Assembly: GCF_043677095.1 (NCBI RefSeq)
Contig: NZ_JBHLJR010000002.1
Location: forward strand, 496,001 to 560,000
DNA from: Natronococcus roseus
Lineage (GTDB): Archaea; Halobacteriota; Halobacteria; Halobacteriales; Natrialbaceae
Length of the DNA stretch: 64,000 nt
Reading direction: 5' to 3'
The notes beneath the pieces were generated by a model. The model saw only the letters and a program-made list of their open reading frames with translations, was not told where the DNA came from and made no database searches. How positions within the stretch are numbered: the stretch's first letter is position 1; each line of letters starts with the position of its first letter. The position numbers and the translations under genes are program-made. Of the stretch, positions 43,703 through 51,671 are shown in pieces.

Positions 43703-44554
43703 CTACGTCCGGAACGGCTCGAGCATCGCCTCGTCGAACGCGACTGGCGCCCCGGAGCGATCGAAACAGCCGTACTCGGTGACCCCTTCGATGTTCGTTC
43801 GGCCGTCGCTCGAGAGCTCGTGGGCGATCCGGATCCTCTCGTCGGTAACCTCGAGGACGTCGCAGTCGACCCGCAGCGTCGTCTCGAAGTGAACCGGTGT
43901 CTTGAACTCCCAGCGCCAGTCCCGGATCCGGTAGGGCTCGCTCTCGCCGCGCAGTTCGTCGAGGCTCGTTCCGCGCTCCTCGAGGTGTCGCTCGAGGGCG
44001 ACGTCGGCGAAGCGCGGATACTCCTCGAAGTAGGCCAGCTCGGCGCCCTCAATGTGGGGGCTGCGGATCTCGAACGACGAGGAGAACGACGCCAACGCTC
44101 CGGTTTCGTCCTCCCCGTTCGGCTCCCTCGCGGGACCGACCGATGGATCCCGATCGACGCAGGCGTCCGCGAACGCCGCCCGAACGTCCTCGGGCAGCGC
44201 TAGCGCGGCGCCGTCGGGCCCGATCGTCACGTGAATCATTCGGGCCGTCGCCAGCCGATTTCCGTCGCCGTCGTTGACCTCGTAGACCAGCTCTACGCTC
44301 GAGTCACCGACGCGTCGGGGCACCGTCTCGACGGAGACGACGTCCCCGATCCGGGGATAGCGCTCGACGGAGGTGCTGACGACCACCGGAGCGTAGGGGA
44401 TGCCGCCGTCGGCGAGGATCTCCGCGAAGGAGTAGTCGAACGCCGCGGCGACCTCCTGTGTCGAGATCAGCTGCCAGTCGAAAAACGACGCTCCGTGCGC
44501 GAGGGGGCCGGCGAACTCGCCGAACTGCACCCGACGATCGGCGATCGTTTGCAT
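43703..44554 (-). CDS. Double-hotdog acyl-thioesterase-like protein
   Basis: A 283-residue protein with two hotdog-like halves: residues 1-120 (FDYSFAEILADGGIPYAPVV, VPRRVGDSSVELVYEVNDGDG) and 150-283 (IEGAELAYFEEYPRFADVA, WRWEFKTPVHFETTLRVDCDV). The family includes 4-hydroxybenzoyl-CoA and FatA-like thioesterases. It probably cleaves an acyl-CoA; substrate unknown. Convergent with gcvPB, 8 bases apart. Confidence 0.82.
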   Translation of the reverse strand: MQTIADRRVQFGEFAGPLAHGASFFDWQLISTQEVAAAFDYSFAEILADGGIPYAPVVVSTSVERYPRIGDVVSVETVPRRVGDSSVELVYEVNDGDGNRLATARMIHVTIGPDGAALALPEDVRAAFADACVDRDPSVGPAREPNGEDETGALASFSSSFEIRSPHIEGAELAYFEEYPRFADVALERHLEERGTSLDELRGESEPYRIRDWRWEFKTPVHFETTLRVDCDVLEVTDERIRIAHELSSDGRTNIEGVTEYGCFDRSGAPVAFDEAMLEPFRT

Positions 44555-44805
44555 GTGTGTGGCTGTACGTCCCCGCCCGTTAGGATCGTACAGGAACCGG
44601 CAAGCGATGCTCGAGGGAAGGGAAAAGCTGGGACCGACCGTGGTCGGCGACCGCCTCCGGATCGTCCCGTCCCCGTTCGAGTCGGCCAGTTAGGTCGTTG
44701 TTAGGATCACCACAAAATAAATAACGTGTCGAGCGGGAACGGACAGTTAACGGGAATGTTGGTAGTGAAACAAATCGTCCGAACGGGGCCGGCCGAAGCT
44801 GAGCG

Positions 44806-45327
44806 ATGATCGGATCGACGGCGACGTCCGTCGACGTCCTCCAGGCCGCGATCCGAGCCTTCGGCCTCCCGGTGCTGTTCGGGGTATTCGTGCTGAAGGG
44901 AGCGCTCGTCGGCAAGGTCTTTCCGACGAGCGTCTTCCTCCCCGGCTACGTCGTTGGGGGCGGCTTCACGGGTCGCGAGGCCGCGCTCGTCGTCGTCGTC
45001 GTCACGATCGCCCACGTCCTCGGGCAGCTGGCGCTGTATCTCGCCGTCAGTCGCTACGGCTGGTCCGTCCTCGAGGAGCTCCCGTACGTCGAGCTCGACC
45101 CGCAGTCGGTACGGTACCGTCGGCTCGATCGCTGGTTCGAACGACACGGCGGGATCGCGATCTTTACGACCAACGTCGTCCCGGTGAGTCGGGGCATCAT
45201 CGCCGTTCCCGCGGCGTTGAGTTCCTACCCGGCGGGCCGGTACGCGTTTCACATGTCGATCGCGACCGTACTCTATCACAGCGTCTACGTCGGCGCCGCG
45301 GTCGCCGGCGTGGCCGTTCTGACCTGA
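44806..45327 (+). CDS. DedA-family membrane protein
   Basis: A 173-residue protein with the DedA/SNARE-associated fold. It has a first re-entrant loop (LKGALVGKVFPTSVFLPGYVVG), the ERHGGIAIFTTNVVPVSRG region with conserved Arg and Pro and two membrane helices at each end. DedA proteins act as flippases for lipid carriers or in proton-dependent transport. Single gene, with AAATAAATAA in its upstream region (about 44715-44724). Confidence 0.85.
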   Translation: MIGSTATSVDVLQAAIRAFGLPVLFGVFVLKGALVGKVFPTSVFLPGYVVGGGFTGREAALVVVVVTIAHVLGQLALYLAVSRYGWSVLEELPYVELDPQSVRYRRLDRWFERHGGIAIFTTNVVPVSRGIIAVPAALSSYPAGRYAFHMSIATVLYHSVYVGAAVAGVAVLT

Positions 45328-45351
45328 CCGCTGTCGACTCTCTCCGGCCGG

Positions 45352-47049
45352 CTACCGCTCGCAGTCGTCCCGTCCGCCCTCGAGATGCTCGAGCAGGGCC
45401 GGATGGAGCGGACCGTTCGAGCCCAGCAGGGCCGACCGTCCCTCCGTCTCGAGTTCGAAGACGAACGGTTCGCCCCGCTCGTCGGTGAGCCGGGCCCCGG
45501 CTTCGCGAGCGATCACCAGTCCGGCGGCGACGTCCCAGGGGTAGGTGTCGTACTCCCAGGTGGCGTCGGCGCTGCCGCTGGCGAGGTAACAGCAGTTGAG
45601 CGCGGTCGACCCGAGCCGTCGGACGCCGCGGGTCTCCTGGTAGAACCGCGTGAGAAAGGAGCCGTCCGGGTCGTAGCCGGAGATGAGCATACTCTCGTCG
45701 AGGCGATCCCGGTCGGTCGTCTCGATCGGATCGCCGTCCCGGCGGGCACCCTGTCCCGCGATCGCGCTGAACAGTTCGTCCGTTTCGGGGACGTAGACGA
45801 CGCCGACGACGGGGTACTCGCCCTCGAGCAGCGCGATCGAGATCGAGTAGTTGGGGTTGCCGTGGGCGAAGTTCCCGGTCCCGTCGAGGGGGTCGACTAC
45901 CCACGTGTAGCCGCCCTCGCGGACGTCTCGCGGATGTTCCTCGGAGACGATTCCGTGGTCGGGGAACTCGTTTTCGATCACCGTCGTAATGATCCGGTTG
46001 GCCTGGTAGTCGGCCTCGGTGACGATGTCGGACTTGTCGCTTTTGACCCCGACGGACTCGACCTGGCCGTGGAGCTCCCGAAGCGGTTCGCCGGCCGCCT
46101 CGGCCGCCTCGGTGGCGATCGTCCGCGCGCGCTCGAGGAGGCCGTCACCGTCGACGCCGGTTTCCGACCGCGACGCGGGAACCCGCGGGGGCTCGTCGTC
46201 GCCGCGAACGTCCCACCCGAGCTTCTTCGAAATCGCGGTGAAGAAGTGGTCGTCGTAGCTGGTGTGAACGACGTGAGCGAGCCGTTCGGCACCGGTAACC
46301 AGCACCTCCTCGCCCTCCTCGAGGAGCGCGTTGGCTCGTCCGCCGTCGACCAGCAGGCTCGCGGGTCCCTGAGTACGGATCCGGAGTTCGGTCTCGGGCG
46401 AGACGACGATCGGTCGCACCCCGAGCTGGTGGGTGTGCAACGGAACCAGCTGGAGGGTGTGGTTGTTCGCGGGGTAGTGGATCGGGCCGTTGGCCGACAG
46501 CGAGACGCCCGTCGACCCCGTCGGCGTCGAGACGGCGATCCCCGTCCCCTCGAACTCGCCGACGTACTCGTCGTCGGCGTAGACGTCCAGCCGGGTGATC
46601 TTCCGATCGATCGGGTTCTCCGGCGGGACGTGCTCGATCATGACGTCGTTGATCCCGGTCGCCTCGAGTCCCGGTCCGCGGACGGCGACCTGCTGGCGGC
46701 TGTCGATCGTCGCCCGACCGTGGATCACCTCGTCGAGGGCCGCCTCGAGGTCCTCGGGCTCGATCCGCGAGAGGAACGCGAGCGTTCCCGTGTTGACGCC
46801 GAGCTGGGGAACGCCGCGCGGGGCGAAGGTCTTGATCCCCTCGAGGAAGGTTCCGTCGCCGCCGATCGTGACGCCGAGTGTGGCCCGGTTCCCGTCGTAG
46901 ACCTCGTCGATCGACTCGCCGACGTCGACCGTCGAGAGCCCGATCCCGCGGTCGTCGGCCCAGGCCGCGAGGCGAGCGACGACGTCGTCGCTGTCGGGGC
47001 TAACGATCGCGATGATCTCCTCGGTCGTCGCGAGCCGGCGTCCTTGCAT
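45352..47049 (-). CDS. NAD kinase / inositol-monophosphatase-type NADP phosphatase fusion
   Basis: A 565-residue two-domain protein. Residues 1-275 are an ATP-NAD kinase with GGDGTFLEG (63-71), GVNTGTLAFL and STPTGSTGVSLSANGP (174-189). After a linker (about 283-303) the C-terminal domain is an inositol monophosphatase-fold phosphatase with EEH (370-372), DPLDGTGNF (386-394) and the WDVAAG motif near 500. Archaeal proteins of this type make NADP+ from NAD+ and take the phosphate off again, so one polypeptide can set the NADP/NAD ratio. Single gene, convergent with dedA. Confidence 0.93.
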   Translation of the reverse strand: MQGRRLATTEEIIAIVSPDSDDVVARLAAWADDRGIGLSTVDVGESIDEVYDGNRATLGVTIGGDGTFLEGIKTFAPRGVPQLGVNTGTLAFLSRIEPEDLEAALDEVIHGRATIDSRQQVAVRGPGLEATGINDVMIEHVPPENPIDRKITRLDVYADDEYVGEFEGTGIAVSTPTGSTGVSLSANGPIHYPANNHTLQLVPLHTHQLGVRPIVVSPETELRIRTQGPASLLVDGGRANALLEEGEEVLVTGAERLAHVVHTSYDDHFFTAISKKLGWDVRGDDEPPRVPASRSETGVDGDGLLERARTIATEAAEAAGEPLRELHGQVESVGVKSDKSDIVTEADYQANRIITTVIENEFPDHGIVSEEHPRDVREGGYTWVVDPLDGTGNFAHGNPNYSISIALLEGEYPVVGVVYVPETDELFSAIAGQGARRDGDPIETTDRDRLDESMLISGYDPDGSFLTRFYQETRGVRRLGSTALNCCYLASGSADATWEYDTYPWDVAAGLVIAREAGARLTDERGEPFVFELETEGRSALLGSNGPLHPALLEHLEGGRDDCER

Positions 47050-47173
47050 CGAGTGAGTCGTCGAACCGCGAGACTATGGGTCTGGCGCTCGCCCCCGACC
47101 GAAAGCCGCGTTCGACGCCGCAAGAAGGTGCTCCGCGCCGTCCGAAACGACGAAGTCGAGCGTTCGATCCGTC

Positions 47174-47338
47174 TCAGGCCGCGCTCGAGTCGATGCCGTT
47201 GATCTGCACGAAGCCGTAGTCGCAGTCCGGACAGTGCCACTTGATCTTCTCGCCGAGGTGCACCGTCGTGCTCGCGGCGCGGTAGAACGTCTGCTCCTCG
47301 CCGCAGTTCGGACACTCGTGATCGAGTTCCAGAGCCAT
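47174..47338 (-). CDS. Small zinc-ribbon protein with CPNCG and CPDCD
   Basis: A 54-residue protein with CPNCGEEQTF (8-17) and CPDCDYGFVQ (36-45) zinc-binding knuckles around HLGEKIKWH. It belongs to the haloarchaeal small zinc-ribbon proteins of unknown role. Start at MALELDHECP, because the upstream open frame contains the divergent promoter of the neighbouring adenosyltransferase. Divergent from that gene. Confidence 0.75.
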   Translation of the reverse strand: MALELDHECPNCGEEQTFYRAASTTVHLGEKIKWHCPDCDYGFVQINGIDSSAA

Positions 47339-47445
47339 ACCGGCCACTACCGAATCGAGCGTGTTTAACGTACTGATTCGACCGAGCGCCACCGACCGTC
47401 GCTGTGGACGGCGAAGTTAAGTGCGAACCGTCCGTCGATCCCGCC

Positions 47446-47979
47446 ATGGCGATCTACACCGGTCGCGGCGACGACGGCGAGACCGACCTCCGAGACATGA
47501 CTCGCGTCTCGAAGACGGATCCCCGAATCGAGGCCTACGGTACCGTCGACGAGCTCAACGCGCTGGTCGGCACCGTTCGCCCCACCGGGTACGACGACGT
47601 CGACGACCGACTGCGAACGGTCCAGAACCACCTCCACGTCGTCCAGGCCGACCTCGCGAACCCCGATCCCGACGAGGACGACCCCGAGATCCGAGTCGAC
47701 CACGTCGAGACGATCGAGGACTGGATCGACGAGTACGACGAGGAACTCGAGCCCCTGACCTCGTTTATCCTGCCGACCGGCAGCGACCACGGTGCGCGGC
47801 TTCACCACGCCCGCGCGGTCTGTCGGCGCGCCGAGCGCCGCACCGTCGGGCTGGCCTCGAGCGAGCGGATCAACGAGCGGACCGTCGAGTACCTCAACCG
47901 CCTCTCGGACGGGCTGTTCACCGTCGCCCGACTGGTCAACCAACGCGAGGGCGAACCCGAGGAGGCGCCGCAGTACTGA
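47446..47979 (+). CDS. ATP:cob(I)alamin adenosyltransferase (PduO type)
   Basis: A 177-residue helical-bundle enzyme that adenosylates cobalamin. Motifs: MAIYTGRGDDGETDL at the N-terminus (ATP loop), YGTVDELNALVG, FILPTGSDHGARLHHARAVCRRAER (cobalamin/ATP-binding Arg) and YLNRLSDGLFTVARL. It is the last step in making adenosylcobalamin. Start at MAIYTGRG, the point at which the conserved domain begins. Confidence 0.93.
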   Translation: MAIYTGRGDDGETDLRDMTRVSKTDPRIEAYGTVDELNALVGTVRPTGYDDVDDRLRTVQNHLHVVQADLANPDPDEDDPEIRVDHVETIEDWIDEYDEELEPLTSFILPTGSDHGARLHHARAVCRRAERRTVGLASSERINERTVEYLNRLSDGLFTVARLVNQREGEPEEAPQY

Positions 47980-48044
47980 TCGCTCGAGCGAAAGTCGGGA
48001 GTGAAAGGAAGGCTTAAGTCGAGCGCACGGATATCACGGGATGC

Positions 48045-48119
48045 GGGTTGGTGATCTAGTCCGGTTATGATACCTCCTTCACACGGAGGAAGTCGGCAGT
48101 TCAAATCTGCCCCAACCCA
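48045..48119 (+). tRNA. tRNA-Val, anticodon CAC
   Basis: A complete 75-base cloverleaf: acceptor stem GGGTTGG/CCAACCC with discriminator A, anticodon stem CCTCC/GGAGG with loop TTCACAC (anticodon CAC) and T arm GGCAG-TTCAAAT-CTGCC. No CCA is encoded (the acceptor ends ...CCCA with the discriminator only). A TATA-like CTTAAG is centred about 30 bases upstream (48013-48018). The T tract just after the gene may end transcription. Confidence 0.95.
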
Positions 48120-48175
48120 TTTTTGACGACACAACGACGACGAGCAGCGCGAGGAGTCCGTGTCGTCAAAAATGG
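48117..48175. repeat. 16-bp perfect inverted repeat starting in the tRNA 3' end
   Basis: CCATTTTTGACGACAC (48117-48132) and GTGTCGTCAAAAATGG (48160-48175) are perfect reverse complements, loop 27 bases. The left arm includes the last three bases of tRNA-Val; the right arm leads directly into a second, broken tRNA-Val 3' sequence. It may be a strong terminator hairpin, a recombination target or the end of an integrated element. Confidence 0.85.
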
Positions 48176-48240
48176 TCGGCAGTTTAAACCAGGGAGTGAA
48201 GCGTAGCGGAACGACCGTGGTTCAAATCTGCCCCAATCCA
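48175..48240 (+). other. Broken duplicate of the tRNA-Val 3' half (candidate att scar)
   Basis: GTCGGCAGTT (48175-48184) repeats 48092-48101 of the tRNA, and TTCAAATCTGCCCCAATCCA (48221-48240) repeats its 3' end with one mismatch. A 36-base insert containing AGTGAAGCGTAGCGGAACGA separates the two parts. Integrases of archaeal elements often use the tRNA 3' end as attachment site and leave such a partial copy; no integrase gene is visible here. Confidence 0.7.
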
Positions 48241-48661
48241 TTTCCGAGGAAACGAACTAACGAGCGAATCAAGTCATCGTTCCGTTAGAGATTGTACGAT
48301 AATCTCGAACTGGACCGAGACTCTGCGAGCAAGGCGTGCAGGTTCTCGAGCGTCGTTCAGATCTGTCTAACCCCTTCGACGACCTGCCGACGATGACCGA
48401 GGCGTGGCGCGCTGGTCCCACGGGAACGCGAGCGACGAAGTCGTAGGTGGAGCGGGGAGTCCGTCGTGCCAGGATCGGTACCAGGGGGTCAGTGTCGTAC
48501 ACCCGATCGACCGCTGTGTGCAAGAACGAAGGCTGGTTCGAGTGGACGTCTCGTCAGAACGGGAACGACCGGCCGCCGATGGTAGTTGCAAATTCAAATA
48601 CGAGGGCGAAAAACTGACTGTTCGTAACTGTTTAAACGGAGTGGAGAGATCGTACTACGCA
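48241..48661. other. Intergenic region upstream of the Lrp regulator
   Basis: About 420 bases with no supportable gene; frames on both strands are short and have shadow-like translations. Near the right end CTGTTTAAACGG (about 48627-48638) is a TATA-like element ~25-30 bases before the Lrp GTG start. Confidence 0.5.
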
Positions 48662-49126
48662 GTGGCCTACGAACACCTCGATACGGAGCTAGTAAACGAA
48701 CTGCTCGAGAACGGACGTGCCAGCCTTCGGAGCCTCGCCGAGGAGCTCGACGTTTCCGTCACGACCGTCTCGAACCACCTCTCGGATCTCGAATCGGAGG
48801 GCGTCATCCAGGGGTACACACCGGTCGTCAACTACGACGCCGCGGGATACGACGTGACCGCCGTCATGCAGCTCAAGGTGGAAGGAAGCGCCCTGTCGGA
48901 GATCACCGCCACGCTCCGGGACCACGCGCAGATCGTCTCCGTCTACGAGGTCACCGGCGACTACGATATCATCGCGATCGGGAAGTTCGAGGATACGGAC
49001 GACATGAACGACCAGATCAAGGCCCTGATCACCGATCCCGACCTTACCCGATCGAACACCAGTATCGTCCTCGAGGCCGTCTCCGAAAACGAGCAGTTCC
49101 GTCTCGGGGCCGACGCCGACGACTGA
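48662..49126 (+). CDS. Lrp/AsnC-family transcriptional regulator
   Basis: A 154-residue protein with N-terminal HTH LRSLAEELDVSVTTVSNHLSDLESEGVI (about 20-47) and a C-terminal RAM effector domain (VYEVTGDYDIIAIGKFEDTDDM). Lrp-type regulators in haloarchaea control amino-acid and nitrogen metabolism. GTG start at VAYEHLDTELVNELL, as in typical members; the upstream in-frame region covers the promoter. Ligand unknown. Confidence 0.92.
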   Translation: MAYEHLDTELVNELLENGRASLRSLAEELDVSVTTVSNHLSDLESEGVIQGYTPVVNYDAAGYDVTAVMQLKVEGSALSEITATLRDHAQIVSVYEVTGDYDIIAIGKFEDTDDMNDQIKALITDPDLTRSNTSIVLEAVSENEQFRLGADADD

Positions 49127-49541
49127 TCGGCCCCGCTTCGGCGGCATCCGTTCGCTCGGGAGCTGAAGCGTTCGGCATCTCGAAAGAACCGGAGTTTGAG
49201 ACCGAAACGGACCGGGTTCTTCCCTCGTCGCTCCAGTTCGTAGAACGATCCGACACGGTGTCGATGTCGATTCTTCGTGAGGGGACTCGAGTCGTCTCTC
49301 GTCCGGAGAGTCGTTCGAGGGGCGTCGAAAAGGACACATACGATCCAGGTTCGAAACGGGCGTCTACAGTAGCCACTGGACAGTAGGCGTCCGGTCGCAA
49401 GACAGTCAGACGATCAGCATCGAATCGTCTCGGCCGTTGTTACAGCGCCGGATGTAACACAGCCGTACATTCTCTATCGGTACTACTAACAAATTTGGAG
49501 CCGCCCCTATGCAACTGGGACATGTCGTTCGAATCGAACAC
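49127..49541. other. Intergenic region between Lrp and HTH_10 genes
   Basis: About 415 bases. No gene is supported. Near 49487-49497 TACTAACAAATT is a TATA-like stretch about 45-55 bases before the ATG at 49542. Confidence 0.5.
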
Positions 49542-50216
49542 ATGACCTCGATCATCAATCTCGAGATCTCGAGCGAGGGGACCGGACTGGCGGAACTGTT
49601 CGAATCCGTGCCGTCGCTCACGTGCGAAGCGGAGGCCGGGGTCGTCTCGAGCGGGTACGACCTGTGGCTCTCCGGTGCACCGAAAGCGGAGATCGAGACG
49701 GGCCTGGCGGAAGCCTCGACGATCGAGGAGTACGCGCTGGTCAGCGGGGACGACGAACAGTGGCTGTACAACGTCGAGTTCGCGCCGAAAACGATCGACC
49801 TCTTCGAGCTGGTGCTCGAGGAGGGCGGAACCATCCTGGATGCCTCGGCCACGGGTCGCTCCTGGGTCCTCGATATTCGAGTACAAGAGCGCAGCGACGC
49901 GAGCTCGATTCACACCCGACTCGAGGAACACGACCTCGAGCCGACGGTGATCCGCCTCTACGATACGGACGGCGAAACCGGCTCGCAGTCCGGCCTCACG
50001 CAGAACCAGTACGAAACGCTCGTCGCGGCTATCAACCACGGCTACTTCGAAATCCCGCGGGACGTTTCGATGCAGGAACTCTCCGAGGAGCTCGACGTCT
50101 CCCACCAGGCCCTTTCCGAGCGGCTTCGTCGCGCGTACCGGTCGCTGGTCGCGTCGGAGCTCGACGTCTCGGCCGAGGAGGCGGAGCCGACGCCCTCCCC
50201 GGGGCTCTCGGACTAA
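49542..50216 (+). CDS. Bacterio-opsin-activator-type HTH_10 transcriptional regulator
   Basis: A 224-residue regulator of the same family as 2338-3003. The N-terminal domain starts MTSIINLEISSEGTGLAELF; the HTH part is LTQNQYETLVAAINHGYF then MQELSEELDVSHQALSERLRRAYRSLV. A Ser/Pro/Glu-rich tail follows. An in-frame ATG 11 codons upstream (49509) is an alternative start; the family usually starts as chosen here. It may regulate the pirin gene directly downstream, since the two run in the same direction. Confidence 0.87.
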   Translation: MTSIINLEISSEGTGLAELFESVPSLTCEAEAGVVSSGYDLWLSGAPKAEIETGLAEASTIEEYALVSGDDEQWLYNVEFAPKTIDLFELVLEEGGTILDASATGRSWVLDIRVQERSDASSIHTRLEEHDLEPTVIRLYDTDGETGSQSGLTQNQYETLVAAINHGYFEIPRDVSMQELSEELDVSHQALSERLRRAYRSLVASELDVSAEEAEPTPSPGLSD

Positions 50217-50349
50217 CCGTCGTTCGGGCTTCGAGGAACGGGAGCCAGCGAAGAGCGCATACTCCTGAACACCAACGACGTGTGTTGCATCGTCCGTGGA
50301 GATCCAAACGCGCAGAACGCATTTAGCCACGGGGTCGCTAGCGCCGGTA

Positions 50350-51114
50350 ATGGACGAGTCCGGATCGGCACGCTCGAGCCCCCAGATCCATACGGCCCCG
50401 CGAACGGCGGTTTCACAGGATCAGGGCAACTTCAGGACGCACTTCAACTTTCCCGGCCGAGCGGTTCCCGGTCACGACGATCACGGCTACGGGCCGCTGG
50501 CGACCGTCGTCGAGTCGTTCATGGATCCGGGGACGGTGATCCGAATGCACCAACACCGCAACGAGGAGATCATCTCGTGGGTTCCCGAGGGCGTAATGCG
50601 CCACGACGACCGACAGGGAAACGAACTGATTACCGATCCGGACCACCTGATGGTGATGAACGCCGGCAGCGGCTTCTGGCACGCCGAGGAAACCGCCGCC
50701 GACGATCCGCCGCTGCGGATGCTCCAGATATTCGTCCGACCCCACAGCCTCGAGCTCGAGCCGGGCATCCAGCACGAGCGGATTCCCGACGCGGTTCGAA
50801 ACGAGTGGCGTCACCTGTTCGGTCCCGAAGGCGGCGAGGCCCCGCTGTCCGTCCGCAACGACGTCCACTGCTACGACTGCCGTCTCGACGCCGGAGCGAC
50901 CGTTACGCTCCCCTCTCAGTCGGGATGGGACACCTACCTCTACGTGTTCGAGGGTGAGGTCACGGTGGACGGCGTGCCGGTCGGGTACACGGAGAGCGCG
51001 CTCGTAACGGGGGGAAGCGACGCGTCCGTCGCCGCAACCGAGGAATCGACAGTGGTCGCGTTTCGTATCGATCCCGACGCTCCGGTCACCCGCAGCGGAA
51101 CGATCGGCCGCTGA
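50350..51114 (+). CDS. Pirin family protein
   Basis: A 254-residue bicupin. The N-terminal cupin metal site is seen in RMHQHRNEEIISWVPEG and the HDDRQGNELI region, then GSGFWHAEE; the C-terminal cupin is weaker (GWDTYLYVFEGEV). Pirins bind iron and serve as quercetinases or redox-sensing cofactors. The start MDESGSARSSP is chosen because a longer form overlaps the promoter; the first 25 residues are not conserved in pirins. Confidence 0.88.
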   Translation: MDESGSARSSPQIHTAPRTAVSQDQGNFRTHFNFPGRAVPGHDDHGYGPLATVVESFMDPGTVIRMHQHRNEEIISWVPEGVMRHDDRQGNELITDPDHLMVMNAGSGFWHAEETAADDPPLRMLQIFVRPHSLELEPGIQHERIPDAVRNEWRHLFGPEGGEAPLSVRNDVHCYDCRLDAGATVTLPSQSGWDTYLYVFEGEVTVDGVPVGYTESALVTGGSDASVAATEESTVVAFRIDPDAPVTRSGTIGR

Positions 51115-51671
51115 GGTCGAGGCGTCGACGCCGGGAGGGAACCGTCTCCTTGCCGGAGAACGCGACCGTTCGGACGAACCCCACACCTTGCAACCGCTTC
51201 AGGGCGAGTCCGAACGGTACGGTAGCGGAACGGTCGACCGTCGCCGAAACCACCTCCGGACGAGCGATTTCGCCGCAGGTTTTGGTAGTCTATACGACAG
51301 GATCCGCCGCTCGAGAGTCGATACAGTTCCGGAGCTCGGTCGATGCTGACAGTCGTTACCACGACATTCGATCTCTAGATAACGGTCAGCAAAATAGAAG
51401 TTAGGACAGTCGGAAACGCCTGCTGTACTTACATCATTTCGAGAATCGAAACTCGAGTTGGGGGTGCGAGTAATCGTTCGCTCTCGCGAACAACGTCGCC
51501 TGCTTGCGGTTTGCTGGTTGCGTTGTCGACGGCTCGAGTTAGACTGAAACAGTCTCCCGATCAGTTGTGGTTCTGAGAGATGTCTGGAGCGGGTAGAAGT
51601 TTCGTAAAGTTCGGGGAAGCGTACAGAACGGCTGAGCCCGTTTATACTCCCTCCCTGATGAGAAGCAGTCG
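51115..51671. other. Intergenic region upstream of the DsbA-like gene
   Basis: About 557 bases, AT-richer than the flanks in 51360-51480. No gene is supported on either strand; the frames present are basic, Ser/Arg-rich shadows. A TATA element GTTTATACT (51639-51647) lies ~25 bases before the ATG of the next gene. Confidence 0.55.

Noticed and set aside
48269..48523. 84-residue minus frame after tRNA-Val
   Set aside because: Not supported by promoter or motif and basic in composition.
49044..49400. Minus-strand frame between Lrp and HTH_10
   Set aside because: Arg/Ser-rich shadow-type translation overlapping the Lrp gene end, no promoter.
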